In this document: one piece after another, positions 15,917 to 24,798 of the stretch
Layout of the letters: the number at the start of each line of letters is the position of its first letter
Position numbering within the stretch: position 1 is the stretch's first letter
Assembly: GCA_022819945.1 (NCBI GenBank)
Contig: JAJEGI010000154.1
Location: forward strand, 1-33,637
Direction: 5' to 3'
Length of the DNA stretch: 33,637 bases
Origin: Candidatus Poribacteria bacterium
Lineage (GTDB): Bacteria > Poribacteria > WGA-4E > WGA-3G
Notes under the pieces: model-generated
The model's database searches: none
What the model saw: only the letters and a program-made list of their open reading frames with translations
Told to the model about the DNA's origin: nothing
Translations under genes and position numbers: made by a program

Positions 15917-17218
15917 GTGAAACGCTTCTTCTCATATCTATTGGTGGCAGGACTCAGTTTAGGTTTCATCATCTGCCCTATTGCTGTTAGCGAAACTACG
16001 CCGAAGAAACGGATTGCGGTGCTTTATTTCGAGGACAACAGTCGCTTTGATTCCCCAACCGGATGTGGTTGTATACCTGGGTTTATAGGAAATATTATTA
16101 GTAAAAAGAAACGATGGGATTTAGAGGCAGGATTTACCAGAATGCTGAATCGGAAACTGATTGAAACGAACGTGTATGAGCCCATCAGTAAAGATGAACT
16201 CTTAGATGCGATGGCAGTTATGACACTCTCGGGACATAGTTTGAAGAGACTGAATCAGGAACAGCGCGCTACGCTTGCGAAGCATCTCGATGCGGATGCA
16301 ATTGCGATAGGTAAGATCCGTAAGTTTAATCAGGAACGGCTCCGAACCAGTGCTTCGCGGACCCTGCGAGAAGGTGGACGCAGAGCACCCCAAGGACAAG
16401 CGACTGCAAGTTACACGACACCAGTTATTCTGCGTGGATCGGTCCACCGTGTCACAATTAAACTGGAAATGAAATTTTACAATGCGTCTGGCGACCTCGT
16501 TGCTGAACCGAAAATTGCCGCTGTTCGTGATCATACGTATGGTGCCACAAAATTCGCCTCCCTTGAAGCGAGTGTGACAGAGGAAGGGACGAACCTTACA
16601 TTTGGTCAGACATCGGACAAGCAGCGCAAAAATCCACGCCCCATCATCACACCGACCAAACTCAACAAAGTTAAGTTTGCTACCACTCAGGCAGACTGGG
16701 ATAGTCAGTCAGATGAGGATAAGCAGAGATATCCCCACCACTACAACGAAACGCTATTCGGTATGGTAACAAATGAAGTGTTAATCAAGGTAGTTTTGGC
16801 ACTTCGAGATAGCGTCGGCCCCAAATTCATTACACCATGGGAACCGAGACCTGCAACCGCCGAAAAAGGGGAGCAAACCCCTTCAACGGCAGCAGCTGGA
16901 CCTATCAAAGGGCAGATCCTGTATGTTGACCCAAATATAATCTACGTCAAAATTGATTCCAGTACGGGGATAGCTATTAATCAGGAATTTTCGGTCTTTA
17001 CCAAGGGCAAGCCGGTGCGAGATATAGATACAGGTGAAATTCTAACTTACGTGCCAAAGAAGATCGGGACCTTGGCGGTTTCGGAGATCCAGACGAAGCA
17101 GATTTCTATCTTCCGCATCATTGAAATAACGGAACCCCTCAAAAGGGGCGATATTGTTAGTGAGGTTACATCTGAAGCACCGGCATCTGAAACAGATACG
17201 CCAGAAAAACAAGAGTAA
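15917..17218 (+). CDS. Secreted CsgG/FlgT-like protein
   Basis: The 433-residue product begins with a GTG at 15917, preceded by GGAGG, and a Sec signal peptide (residues 1-25). The N-terminal domain opens PKKRIAVLYFEDNSRFD, a strand pattern used by CsgG/FlgT-type lipoproteins, and contains an unusual GCGCIPGF insert with two cysteines. The C-terminal part (about 320-410) reads IKGQILYVDPNIIYVKIDSS.. FSVFTKGKPVRDIDTGEILT, which matches the FlgT C-terminal domain. FlgT stabilises the flagellar motor in some bacteria, but the window has no flagellar gene, so an envelope role of another kind is likely. The tail is a Glu/Thr-rich disordered segment. TATAAT at 15871-15876 is a likely -10 element. 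It is followed 19 bases later by the xylose-binding-type gene. Confidence 0.65.
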   Translation: MKRFFSYLLVAGLSLGFIICPIAVSETTPKKRIAVLYFEDNSRFDSPTGCGCIPGFIGNIISKKKRWDLEAGFTRMLNRKLIETNVYEPISKDELLDAMAVMTLSGHSLKRLNQEQRATLAKHLDADAIAIGKIRKFNQERLRTSASRTLREGGRRAPQGQATASYTTPVILRGSVHRVTIKLEMKFYNASGDLVAEPKIAAVRDHTYGATKFASLEASVTEEGTNLTFGQTSDKQRKNPRPIITPTKLNKVKFATTQADWDSQSDEDKQRYPHHYNETLFGMVTNEVLIKVVLALRDSVGPKFITPWEPRPATAEKGEQTPSTAAAGPIKGQILYVDPNIIYVKIDSSTGIAINQEFSVFTKGKPVRDIDTGEILTYVPKKIGTLAVSEIQTKQISIFRIIEITEPLKRGDIVSEVTSEAPASETDTPEKQE

Positions 17219-17237
17219 CTCTTGAAAGGAGTGCTAT

Positions 17238-18320
17238 ATGAAGTACCGCTGTACGTTTACCAACTCGTTTTGGCTTCCAAATCCCACCGGATGGAAAATC
17301 GGGATGAAAGCGACTTTACTTCTCTGCGTTTTGACAGCCTGTCTTGTGATACTATCCGGATGTGCTGATCAGGGTGCTAAGAAGATTAAAATCGGTCTGT
17401 CCATGGATTCATTGCGGGTAGAACGGTGGCAGAAGGATCGGGACATTTTCACGGCTGAGGCGGAAAAACTGGGTGCCGAAGTTATTGTTCAATCTGCTGA
17501 TGGCGATGAACGGAAACAGAATGAACAGGCGGAGAATATGATTACACAAGGCGTAGATGTCCTCGTTGTGATCCCAAAGGATAGTGTCGCCGCTTCACAG
17601 ATTGTCCAAGCTGCACATGCGGAAGGGATCAAAGTCATCGCTTATGACCGGTTGATTCGTGAGAGTTCACCCGATCTCTATATCTCCTTTGACAACGAGC
17701 AGGTCGGGTACCTACAAGCCGAGTACCTACTTCGTCAAAAACCGAAGGGCGACTATTTCTTGCTCGGTGGCGCGCCGACCGACAATAACGCACAACTCCT
17801 TCGACAAGGACAGATGCGTGCTTTGCAGGCTGCTATTGATAGCGGGGACATCCGGTTGGTAGCGGAAGGAAAACATTGGGCAGTCAATTGGGACCCGCGG
17901 GACGCGCTCAAAAAGGCAGAGCAGGTTCTGACACAGACCGACAACAAAGTAGATGCTGTTGTCGCCTCGAACGATGGCACGGCTGGCGGCGTTATTCAGG
18001 CACTTGAGGGTCAGAATTTGGCAGGGAGTGTCCTCGTTTCGGGACAGGATGCTGAACTGGCGGCGTGTCAACGGATTGTCAAGGGAACGCAAACCATGAC
18101 AGTTTACAAACCGATCCATCTCATTGCGACAAAAGCGGCACAGGCGGCTGTCGCACTCGCGAAGGGCGAGCCGATTGCCGAGGCTACACAGACCGTGAAC
18201 AACGGCAAAATTGATGTCCCATCCATCTTGCTCACACCTATTCAGGTTGACAAGGACAATCTGGACGCGGCTGTGATTAAAGACGGATTTCACACGCGTG
18301 AAGCCGTGTATCAGGAATAG
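17238..18320 (+). CDS. Xylose-type (XylF-like) sugar ABC transporter solute-binding lipoprotein
   Basis: The 360-residue product has a long signal region with lipobox L-S-G-C (Cys 42) and an AAAGGAG site before ATG 17238. The mature part follows the XylF/RbsB pattern: IKIGLSMDSLRVERWQKDRD, GAEVIVQSADGDERKQNEQA, MITQGVDVLVVIPKD, KVIAYDRLIRESSPDLYISF, and later VDAVVASNDGTAGGVIQAL and VLVSGQDAELAACQRI. XylF brings D-xylose to the XylGH importer. XylG and XylH are absent; the next gene is an oligopeptide-type permease separated by a repeat tract. I leave the symbol blank because related proteins bind other sugars. A small hairpin at 18331-18349 (GATTTTT/AAAAATC) follows the stop. Confidence 0.85.
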   Translation: MKYRCTFTNSFWLPNPTGWKIGMKATLLLCVLTACLVILSGCADQGAKKIKIGLSMDSLRVERWQKDRDIFTAEAEKLGAEVIVQSADGDERKQNEQAENMITQGVDVLVVIPKDSVAASQIVQAAHAEGIKVIAYDRLIRESSPDLYISFDNEQVGYLQAEYLLRQKPKGDYFLLGGAPTDNNAQLLRQGQMRALQAAIDSGDIRLVAEGKHWAVNWDPRDALKKAEQVLTQTDNKVDAVVASNDGTAGGVIQALEGQNLAGSVLVSGQDAELAACQRIVKGTQTMTVYKPIHLIATKAAQAAVALAKGEPIAEATQTVNNGKIDVPSILLTPIQVDKDNLDAAVIKDGFHTREAVYQE

Positions 18321-18350
18321 TTTTCAGTACGATTTTTCTGCGAAAAATCT

Positions 18351-18460
18351 TTCAGTTAACAGTTAACAGTTAACTGTTTCCAGTAAAAGAGACTTCTTCA
18401 CTGGTTACTGGCAACTGGCTACTGGTAACTTCTTCACTGATAACTGAAAACTGGTAACCA
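18351..18460. repeat. AGTTAACAGTTAACTG / CTGGTTACTGGCAACTGG repeat tract (family D)
   Basis: About 110 bases consist of degenerate copies of (T/C)CAGTTA(A/T)CAGTT and of the complementary ACTGGTAACT motif. The tract fills almost the whole gap between the XylF-like gene and the permease, ending 6 bases before the permease ATG. Confidence 0.7.
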
Positions 18461-18465
18461 TTAAA

Positions 18466-19641
18466 ATGCCTATTTTTCTATTGGGAGTGGATACTGAAGG
18501 CATCGGGATAGCGGATCGACTCAGCTGGGTCTGGCGTTCCGATGCGTATCAGAACATTATCGTCATCGCATGTCTTGTTGCTGTCGTGTGGCTTCTCCGA
18601 TACGCTGCACGGCAAGAACATTGGCGCAACGCTGCGAGACAAATCCGCCGGAACCGTCTCGCTATGGTCTGTCTGATTATCCTTTTAGCGTATCTTCTCA
18701 TCGGTATATTGGATAGCGTCCGCTGGCGCGATCCGTTGATACGTCAAACCGACCAGATACTCACGCGAAACGAGGAGGGTGCAGTTGTCTATAAACCGAG
18801 AAGTCTGAGCCTCCTTGATAGACTCTGCACGCCGCTGCGTGAACGTACCGAGAAAACCTATTCGGCGCCCTTAGCAACCCACCTCTACGCCAAAAGCACT
18901 ATCGAAACGCCTGACGGTCGAACCGTTCGGGAATACCCGCCACTTGAACATCCACGCACACACCTCTTAGGCACTGACAAGGTTGGTAGCGATGTCTTCT
19001 ATCAGGCACTGAAAGGGATCCGTACGGGGCTCATTATCGGTGGATTTACGACCTTGATTGCTGTGCCGTTTGCGATACTTTTCGGTGTCATTGCGGGATA
19101 CTTCGGCGGTTGGGTAGACGATGCCATTCAATACATCTACGCAACACTTGATTCGATTCCCGGTATCCTACTGATTGTCGCTTTCATGCTCCTTTTCGGG
19201 CAAGGTTTATTTAATCTCTGCCTGATTATGGGGATCAGCAGCTGGACCGGGTTGTGCCGTATCCTACGTGGCGAAACTCTGAAACTCCGAGAATTAGAGT
19301 ATATCCAAGCGGCTGAAGCCTTCGGCGTGCGACGTGGACTCATTATTCTCAAGCACCTGATTCCGAATCTTATGCATATCGTCCTAATCACCGCCATTTT
19401 GCGATTTAGCGGATTGGTATTGACAGAAGCGTTGCTGAGCTACCTCCAGATCGGTGTTGATCCGACAACGGGGAGTTGGGGGAATATGATTAACACAGCA
19501 CGGTTGGAACTTGCGCGCGATCCGATTGTGTGGTGGAATCTCGCGGCGGCGTTCGCTTTTATGTTCGGGTTGGTGCTGCCTGCGAATCTATTCGGCGACG
19601 CTGTCCGCGATGCGTTGGATCCAAGGTTGCGGACGGAGTAG
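18466..19641 (+). CDS. ABC transporter permease, oligopeptide/dipeptide (DppC/OppC) type
   Basis: The 391-residue product has an N-terminal helix (about 28-46), a second helix (66-83), a periplasmic insertion and then four or more helices that form the transport domain. The family marker HLLGTDKVGSDVFYQALKGI (OppC: 'LLGTDxxGRDVxSRxxxG') precedes the core, and the ATPase-contact loop reads EYIQAAEAFGVRRGLIILKH (EAA motif), followed by HLIPNLMHIVLITA. The end, GDAVRDALDPRLR, is typical. The start has no ribosome site because the upstream sequence is repeat; a more downstream start cannot be excluded. The binding protein, DppB partner and ATPases are not adjacent. Confidence 0.85.
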   Translation: MPIFLLGVDTEGIGIADRLSWVWRSDAYQNIIVIACLVAVVWLLRYAARQEHWRNAARQIRRNRLAMVCLIILLAYLLIGILDSVRWRDPLIRQTDQILTRNEEGAVVYKPRSLSLLDRLCTPLRERTEKTYSAPLATHLYAKSTIETPDGRTVREYPPLEHPRTHLLGTDKVGSDVFYQALKGIRTGLIIGGFTTLIAVPFAILFGVIAGYFGGWVDDAIQYIYATLDSIPGILLIVAFMLLFGQGLFNLCLIMGISSWTGLCRILRGETLKLRELEYIQAAEAFGVRRGLIILKHLIPNLMHIVLITAILRFSGLVLTEALLSYLQIGVDPTTGSWGNMINTARLELARDPIVWWNLAAAFAFMFGLVLPANLFGDAVRDALDPRLRTE

Positions 19642-19765
19642 GTAAACAATACTTGCTGGTGAAAAATGTCACGACAGCAAAACGCGCAAAATGATAGTCA
19701 GTGAAATCCGGTGGTTTATCGCGACGCAAATAACTTACCTAAGGAAAGATTCTGTAGGGTGTGAC

Positions 19766-19788
19766 AGCATACGGCGTGTGCCTACTAC
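19766..19788. repeat. Palindromic repeat, family B (GCATACGGCGTGTGC + CTACTACT)
   Basis: The core pairs GCATACG with CGTGTGC with one G-U pair, and is followed by CTACTACT as in the copies at 4225 and 12006. It lies just before the ribosome site (GTGAGGAG) of the 19803 gene. Confidence 0.6.
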
Positions 19789-19802
19789 TGTGAGGAGAAA
19801 CA

Positions 19803-20432
19803 ATGATCCCGAAAGGTTTTGTTATCCCAGTCCTATTTGTGAGTATAATGCTTTTAGGTGTGGCAGGCTGTGGTGAGGGTTTGAAAACACCTGAAGAACT
19901 AAAAAAAGAAAGGGCTGAAGAATTAGCAGGTGAATCGTCTGTGTCGGCGTTGGCAAATCAAGAATTGCACGGTTCTTGGGAGGTTGTTTCAATCTTCGGC
20001 GTGACACCCCAAGAATACCTCGAATCCTTCACAGTTGGCGGCGAAGCAGAAATCCAAATAAAACAACTTAACTACGTTTTTGCGGCTGATGATTCGTGGA
20101 CTTGTGATCTTGCGGAAAAAACTGTAATTGAGTTCCCAGATATACCGCCTGCCACGCTTGAAGCGACTGGAATATGGTCCGGGACTTACGCTTTTGATGG
20201 GCTGACACTCTCCATATTTACTAAAGAATCAGAGGTGCACATCGTCCCTGAACCCAAAGATTTTTTTCAGATGGCATTTGAGCGGGCACTTGCAGAAGCA
20301 GCGCAAGATTATGACGAGAAATTCAGGTCCGATTTCATCAAACCCTTTGCACAATCCGCTTGTACGAAACAGGGCGATACACTTGTTCTGGTAACCGCTA
20401 CGGGTGAAGAAATGGTGCTTGAGAAGCAGTAG
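19803..20432 (+). CDS. Lipoprotein of unknown function, lipocalin-like fold possible
   Basis: The 209-residue product has a lipobox V-A-G-C (Cys 23) and GAGGAG six bases before the ATG. The mature part starts with a charged linker (KTPEELKKERAEELAGE), then LHGSWEVVSIFGVTPQEYL, a 'G-S-W' opening typical of small beta-barrel lipoproteins that read 'LxGxWxxx'. Later strands include NYVFAADDSWTCDL, GIWSGTYAFDGLTLSIF and GDTLVLVTATGEEMVLE, i.e. the pattern of a lipocalin-like eight-strand barrel. Two cysteines (in SWTCDL and QSACTKQ) might pair. The ligand is unknown. The stop is 112 bases from the convergent Kelch gene; no clear terminator is seen between them. Confidence 0.65.
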   Translation: MIPKGFVIPVLFVSIMLLGVAGCGEGLKTPEELKKERAEELAGESSVSALANQELHGSWEVVSIFGVTPQEYLESFTVGGEAEIQIKQLNYVFAADDSWTCDLAEKTVIEFPDIPPATLEATGIWSGTYAFDGLTLSIFTKESEVHIVPEPKDFFQMAFERALAEAAQDYDEKFRSDFIKPFAQSACTKQGDTLVLVTATGEEMVLEKQ

Positions 20433-20543
20433 GTCTCCTTATTCCGTGCATATTCTGATGTCCTTCCACGTTTAACTGAGATGGTAAATTGTTGGTTTGT
20501 CGGTTACTGTTTCATGCCTCGCACTACCCAACCTACGGGACTA

Positions 20544-21626
20544 CTATCGCCTTGTTTTGATTGCGCCCCAAGTTTTTAGAAGTTTTTGGACCGGATCAAC
20601 ACTTTGCGGGACTTCGCCTGTGCCATATACCTCAACGGTTGTAAGTGGTGCGCGAACCCCTGCACTGCTGCCGCCAAAGATGTATATTTCTCCATTTATG
20701 ACCTCAGCCTCATGTCCCGATTTACCGATTGGCATGTCGGGTTCCTGTGTCCAACGGTCAGTTTCAGGGTCGTAAACTTCAACTGTTGAGAGATACATAT
20801 ACGGGCCGTTGCCCCGAAAGCCACCACCTATCACATAGATTTTTCCGTTGATCACACTTGCTGTGTGTCCCGATTTCGGTGTAGGCATCTCAGTTATTTC
20901 TGTCCATCGATTGGTTTTTGGATCGTACACTTCAACACTGGAAAGGAAGGGACCCGGATGATTTCGGATCTGGGGCCATCCGGTTCCACCCATGGCATAA
21001 ATCTTTCCATCTACAACACTAACTGATGCACCAGAACGCGCATGGTTCATACTTTTGGCTTTTGCCCATGTATCCGTGGCTGGATCATATACATCCACGA
21101 TATCCAATCGCCACTCTTCTCTGTTGCCGGCCACGCCACCAATGATATAGATCTTACCATCCACGACGCAGGTACTACCACCCCTTGTCACAGGCATGTC
21201 CGCTTTCTGGATCCATGTGTCGGTAGTTGGATCATACATTTCTACAGCCACGAGGTATTTAAAACTATACCCCCACCCTGGACCAACCGCAAATTTCTTT
21301 ACTTCTGCCCCGCCAATGGCGTAGATTTTTCCATCTACAACTAAAGTAGCCACGCCAGTACGCGCTGTCGGCATATCCGCCTTGCGTTCCCATGTATCGG
21401 TTTTAGGATCGTACACTTCTACTGTTGCGATGGCTCTGTCACCAAATACATCAATTTCTCCGCCGATTGCGAATACTTTGCCGTTCACGAGACAAGTCCC
21501 AAAGTTATATCGAGCTGTCGGCATGTCCGCTCGCGGTGTCCAAGTTTTTTCAGCAAAGAGGTTAGACACACTGATAACTGACAATGTACATAGAACCGAT
21601 AGACCTAAAATCCAGCGAATTTTCAT
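20544..21626 (-). CDS. Secreted six-bladed Kelch beta-propeller protein
   Basis: The product has 360 residues from ATG 21624-21626, with GGAGGG upstream and a Sec signal peptide (MKIRWILGLSVLCTLSVISV...AEK). Six Kelch repeats of about 50 residues follow, each with a Trp-start, the motif 'DMP-T/x-x-R/K-x-G', then 'V-x-G-K-I-Y-x-I-G-G' and a closing 'x-V-E-V-Y-D-P-x-T-D-x'. The propeller has no recognised catalytic residues; related bacterial proteins bind sugars or proteins. The longer frame to 21665 is not needed. The convergent lipoprotein gene ends at 20432. Confidence 0.9.
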   Translation of the reverse strand: MKIRWILGLSVLCTLSVISVSNLFAEKTWTPRADMPTARYNFGTCLVNGKVFAIGGEIDVFGDRAIATVEVYDPKTDTWERKADMPTARTGVATLVVDGKIYAIGGAEVKKFAVGPGWGYSFKYLVAVEMYDPTTDTWIQKADMPVTRGGSTCVVDGKIYIIGGVAGNREEWRLDIVDVYDPATDTWAKAKSMNHARSGASVSVVDGKIYAMGGTGWPQIRNHPGPFLSSVEVYDPKTNRWTEITEMPTPKSGHTASVINGKIYVIGGGFRGNGPYMYLSTVEVYDPETDRWTQEPDMPIGKSGHEAEVINGEIYIFGGSSAGVRAPLTTVEVYGTGEVPQSVDPVQKLLKTWGAIKTRR

Positions 21627-21697
21627 AATTTCCCTCCATTTAAGGCTTGATGTTTCAGTCTGCAAGCTGCCCCTCCAACAAGTATGGTAATTTAATC

Positions 21698-22165
21698 TTA
21701 TGCCTCAGACAGTTTACGCATTGCTGCTTGATATAGTGCTTTTCCTTGGTTTCCGAAGGGTCCTGGATTGGATAGGTTTTCTGGGAATTCCGAGAATAAC
21801 TTTGCTTCACTGACTTCGTTAAGGTCCAATGGATTCCCTAATTCTTTAATCTCGCCTAAGTAGGCAATCCCCCAATATTCGAGGTTATACATGAAGCAGT
21901 GTATGTAGCACAGCACTTCAATGTTTTGAAACGTCGCCCCTGTCTCTTCCAAGAGTTCACGGTGTGCGGTTTCTTTTGCCGTTTCTCCGGGGTCAACACG
22001 TCCACCGGGTATCACCCAGAAGTTATTATCGCGCCATTTGCAGAAGAGTATCCTGTTTTGTTGATACGCAATGCAATTGACAAACTCAATTTTCCCTACG
22101 TCTGCGGGGGGTTCTCCAAAATGGAGGAACATGTGTCCGTCTTGCTCTTCAATTCTTTGGATCAT
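21698..22165 (-). CDS. Nudix hydrolase
   Basis: The product has 155 residues from ATG 22165, with AAGGA just upstream; a longer frame to 22285 overlaps the previous gene and is rejected. The Nudix box G-x5-E-x7-REL-x-EE-x-G-A is complete: GGRVDPGETAKETAHRELLE then ETGA. It binds Mg2+ and cleaves a nucleoside diphosphate linked to another group. The flanks (CKWRDNNFWVIPGG before; a long C-terminal segment with EVSEAKLFSEFP after) are those of a small mutator/ADP-ribose-type Nudix enzyme, but the substrate is not deducible. It lies 10 bases after the lipoprotein gene at 22176-22706. Confidence 0.9.
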   Translation of the reverse strand: MIQRIEEQDGHMFLHFGEPPADVGKIEFVNCIAYQQNRILFCKWRDNNFWVIPGGRVDPGETAKETAHRELLEETGATFQNIEVLCYIHCFMYNLEYWGIAYLGEIKELGNPLDLNEVSEAKLFSEFPENLSNPGPFGNQGKALYQAAMRKLSEA

Positions 22166-22175
22166 TTTTTCCTTA

Positions 22176-22706
22176 TCAGAGTTCCTGTTTTTCCCAGATT
22201 TGGACGTTATGTCCGGGTAAATCGAAAGGATATTCTCCGTACGCAAGTGTAGGGAGTCCGTTTTCATCAACGGTGACAACAACATAGAGACGCTGCGGAG
22301 AAACGCTTGTGTCTACACGCTCAAGGAACTGCCACTGGTCGCCATCAGCGGTTGTTACTTTTACCTTTGTCCAGAGGATACTTTCGCCGTCTGTGTATGT
22401 GCCATCCGATATTTGAACGCTATGCGGATCATCGGGTGGTAAGGTAAAACTTTCTCCAATTGTGGAAGTCGAGTTTAAGTGTGTGTGCGATACAAGCACC
22501 CAAGTTCCGGGGACAGGCACCTGAACGCCATTCTGATCGACGACCCAAACATGGTCGCGTTCTTCCATCGGCGCGGAAACATCTGCTTCAGAGATCCCCG
22601 GTTCTATTATTTGGTGAACACGCTCGCAAGAGGAAAGTCCAATAACAAGTGCCGTAATTGTCACTATAAATGTGAATTTTGTGATGTCTTTCCTTTTGAT
22701 GTTCAT
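22176..22706 (-). CDS. Lipoprotein of unknown function
   Basis: The 176-residue product has a lipoprotein signal (L-S-S-C, Cys 27). After a short charged linker the mature part reads HVWVVDQNGVQVPVPGTWVL then VSHTHLNSTSTIGESFTLPP and GDQWQFLERVDTSVSPQRLY. This suggests a small beta-rich domain. I do not recognise the family. The start is ATG 22706 with only a weak GGA upstream. It is followed by the Nudix gene 10 bases after its stop, so the two are probably co-transcribed. Confidence 0.7.
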   Translation of the reverse strand: MNIKRKDITKFTFIVTITALVIGLSSCERVHQIIEPGISEADVSAPMEERDHVWVVDQNGVQVPVPGTWVLVSHTHLNSTSTIGESFTLPPDDPHSVQISDGTYTDGESILWTKVKVTTADGDQWQFLERVDTSVSPQRLYVVVTVDENGLPTLAYGEYPFDLPGHNVQIWEKQEL

Positions 22707-22788
22707 GATGGATTCCGTTAGAAAATAAAAGATTAGATTAGGAAATCAAACGCTTGTATAGACCGCGGAAAAAATCGCTGTTTAAGAC

Positions 22789-23250
22789 TTACAAGTTATA
22801 AAAATCGTAGAAAATCTCAATAGAACATTCGGGCCGTAGCACTTGGTAGGGAAAACATCGAAGACAACCCTCAACCGTTTTCTGCGTTTTGAGACACGCC
22901 AAGAATTGTGCAGCAGCCGGTTGTCGAACGGATCCGTGGCGGGCAACAAATTGTCCCCACAACGCCCAGAATGTGGTTTCATAACCGACCGGTTTCGCTG
23001 TTGTGACATAGTCCGGCGGGAAGAGTCTCAGGTAGGCGTGGATATTATAGAGCCACGAACCACCGCGCACCGTTTCTACATCCGGATGATTTGCTTGGAT
23101 ATAGCGAACATCGCCGACAACTCCGATTTTCGGAGTGTCATTCTCTCCTTACTCAATGTCCCGTGGTCAGAGGTCTCACGATTTTCAAAGTGAAGTCGAA
23201 GTTTTTTCGTGCCGCGCCACGGGTAGACATATATTGTTCCTGACCGACAT
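22789..23250 (-). pseudogene. Frameshifted conserved hypothetical gene
   Basis: Starting at ATG 23248-23250 the frame must change at least twice to stay coherent: MSVRNN, then IYVYPWRGTKKLRLHFENRE then TSDHGTLSKE, then (another frame) DTPKIGVVGDVRYIQANHPD. It continues RGGSWLYNIHAYLRLFPPDY, then ETTFWALWGQFVARHGSVRQ and ends FPYQVLRP..IFYDFYNL. The C-terminal frame alone (22789-23070) would give 93 residues from a GTG. The Trp/Tyr-rich order and FxLWGQFxxRHG motif match a conserved family whose function I do not know. It follows the VOC gene with two bases between stop and ATG. Confidence 0.5.
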
Positions 23251-23251
23251 C

Positions 23252-23617
23252 TCAACCGACTGTTCCATCCTTTCGCTGATGGAGGATCACACGATTGCCA
23301 TCAGGGTCTTCAATAATCGCCCAAAAACATACAGCGGATTCACCTAAAGGCGACCGGGCGTGAATTCCTGCTTGTTCTAATTCTTCTAAGGCAGCCTTCG
23401 CGTCCTCGACAGCAAGTGCGACCGTTCCCCCGCCGGGATGTGTGAAATCATACCCCTGCCCTAATACCAATGTACCGGGGTTTATCTCAAATTCTGCCCA
23501 TGTGCCCTCATGTACCAAACACGCCAGTGGAATCCCAAGCACGTCACGATAAAAGGTGAGCGATTTCTGCATATCGCTCACCGCAAAGAAAGTAAAGTCA
23601 ATGCCTAATACATTCAC
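23252..23617 (-). CDS. VOC-fold (glyoxalase/bleomycin-resistance-like) protein
   Basis: The 121-residue product starts at a GTG (23615-23617), with GAGGAG seven bases upstream. It has the double beta-alpha-beta-beta-beta layout: DFTFFAVSDMQKSLTFYRDV, GIPLACLVHEGTWAEFEIN, GTVALAVEDAKAALEELE, and IIEDPDGNRVILHQR. Possible metal-binding residues (His near VHEG, Glu in AEFE, Glu in IEDPDG) are present, but the usual glyoxalase I His pair is not. The activity could be dioxygenase, isomerase or drug binding. It lies 20 bases after the Asp-box propeller gene. Confidence 0.85.
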   Translation of the reverse strand: MNVLGIDFTFFAVSDMQKSLTFYRDVLGIPLACLVHEGTWAEFEINPGTLVLGQGYDFTHPGGGTVALAVEDAKAALEELEQAGIHARSPLGESAVCFWAIIEDPDGNRVILHQRKDGTVG

Positions 23618-23637
23618 AACGACACTCCTCTGATGTA

Positions 23638-24591
23638 CTAAGCAGCGAGAGCTTGGATGGGATATTCACCATCGTATTCGGATGCTGTCCAAAACGGACG
23701 CCAATTTGTGGCTCGATCCTTTCCGATATAAAGTGTATTTCCGATAACTGCCCACGCAGTTCCGTCAGTTGTGAACGTGATATAACCCGTGCTAATCCGA
23801 TCGGTAGATTCCGTGAGCTGATCGTTGAGTTGCGTCCACGTCGCGCCGCTGTTCTCTGAGCGACAGAGCCAAGCACCACCGCCTCTCGGCCCGTTTTGGA
23901 CCGTAGCGATCATTAAGTTTGGGTCTGTTGGATGTACTGCAATAGCGGTGCCGTAGCGACGCGGTAAGCCTTCGATCCGATTCTCCCAGGAGTGCCCACG
24001 GTCTGCACTGACATAAACACCGTTTTGCGTGTTTGCATAAACGCGATTATCGTCTGCAGGACACGTAGCAACCTGATGGACATCTTTATGAAGTTCCGGC
24101 GTGACGGGTTCCCAAGAAATTCCTTCATCGTTGGAACGCATGATGCTTCCGACATGGATGTCTGCGTAACAAAAACCGTCTTGGGTTTTGGCAAGCGTCC
24201 GGACGGCTGGGGGACCACCCCACGGCGTATACCAGTCTTTCCGACATTCTAATGCGTCAAACGCGACGACGCGTTCTGCGGGTCCCTCTTCTCCAATGAG
24301 GCGATAGACATGCGCACCTTCATCCGTTCCGATGAGCAGTGTCAATGGATCCTCACGAACAACGAGCAACGAAGCGATTGGGTTCTCTATACCTGTTGGA
24401 ATTCGCTTCTCGTCACCTTCCGATAAAACCAGTAGTGTTCCATCGGACAAGGCAGATACAACGGCTTGACCGTTTGATAGTGAAACCATTGCGCTCAGAT
24501 TTTGAGAGTCTGTGCCTTTATAGATTTGGGTGGGTTCACCGTTTCCATCATTTTCAACGGCATAGATAGCGTTGTGAGTGGCAATAAACAT
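23638..24591 (-). CDS. BNR/Asp-box beta-propeller protein (sialidase-like or VPS10-like fold)
   Basis: The 317-residue product has AAGGAG nine bases before its ATG and no signal peptide. It contains three Asp-box motifs S-x-D/N-x-G-x-x-W: SNDEGISWEPV, SADRGHSWENR and SENSGATWTQL. Between them are 'VATCPADDNRVYANTQNGVY' and 'IAVHPTDPNLMIATVQNGPR' strands, as in multi-bladed propellers of the WD40/YVTN/BNR superfamily. The N-terminal half is more diverged. It has no recognised sialidase catalytic residues. It is in the same direction as VOC and the frameshifted gene. Confidence 0.8.
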   Translation of the reverse strand: MFIATHNAIYAVENDGNGEPTQIYKGTDSQNLSAMVSLSNGQAVVSALSDGTLLVLSEGDEKRIPTGIENPIASLLVVREDPLTLLIGTDEGAHVYRLIGEEGPAERVVAFDALECRKDWYTPWGGPPAVRTLAKTQDGFCYADIHVGSIMRSNDEGISWEPVTPELHKDVHQVATCPADDNRVYANTQNGVYVSADRGHSWENRIEGLPRRYGTAIAVHPTDPNLMIATVQNGPRGGGAWLCRSENSGATWTQLNDQLTESTDRISTGYITFTTDGTAWAVIGNTLYIGKDRATNWRPFWTASEYDGEYPIQALAA

Positions 24592-24604
24592 TGTGTTTTC
24601 TCCT

Positions 24605-24626
24605 TCTGCGTATTTCTGCGTATTTC
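24605..24626. repeat. GTATTTCTGCGTATTT direct repeat (family F)
   Basis: TCTGCGTATTTCTGCGTATTTC matches the unit of the tandem tract at 30521-30640. It lies just upstream of the 24591 start. Confidence 0.5.
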
Positions 24627-24650
24627 AATGAGGTTTTCGGGTATTTTCCC

Positions 24651-24725
24651 CACTCCAGCGGAGTGGCATTGCTTCGCAGTGAGAATAGAAACAGTATACC
24701 CAACCTCCCGCACTCCAGCGGAGTG
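24651..24725. repeat. Two copies of CACTCCAGCGGAGTG (family E)
   Basis: The 15-base palindrome CACTCC-AGC-GGAGTG occurs at 24651-24665 and 24711-24725, with GCAT/CTAT after it. Between them GCATTGCTTCGCAGTG forms another small hairpin. They occupy the 24592-24798 gap, where no gene is seen. Confidence 0.7.
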
Positions 24726-24798
24726 CTATGTGTATAAAAGTTAGTAACTTGTGTTGTTTATTATCAGAAACACTCTAACAAACAACAAGATGCCCTTT

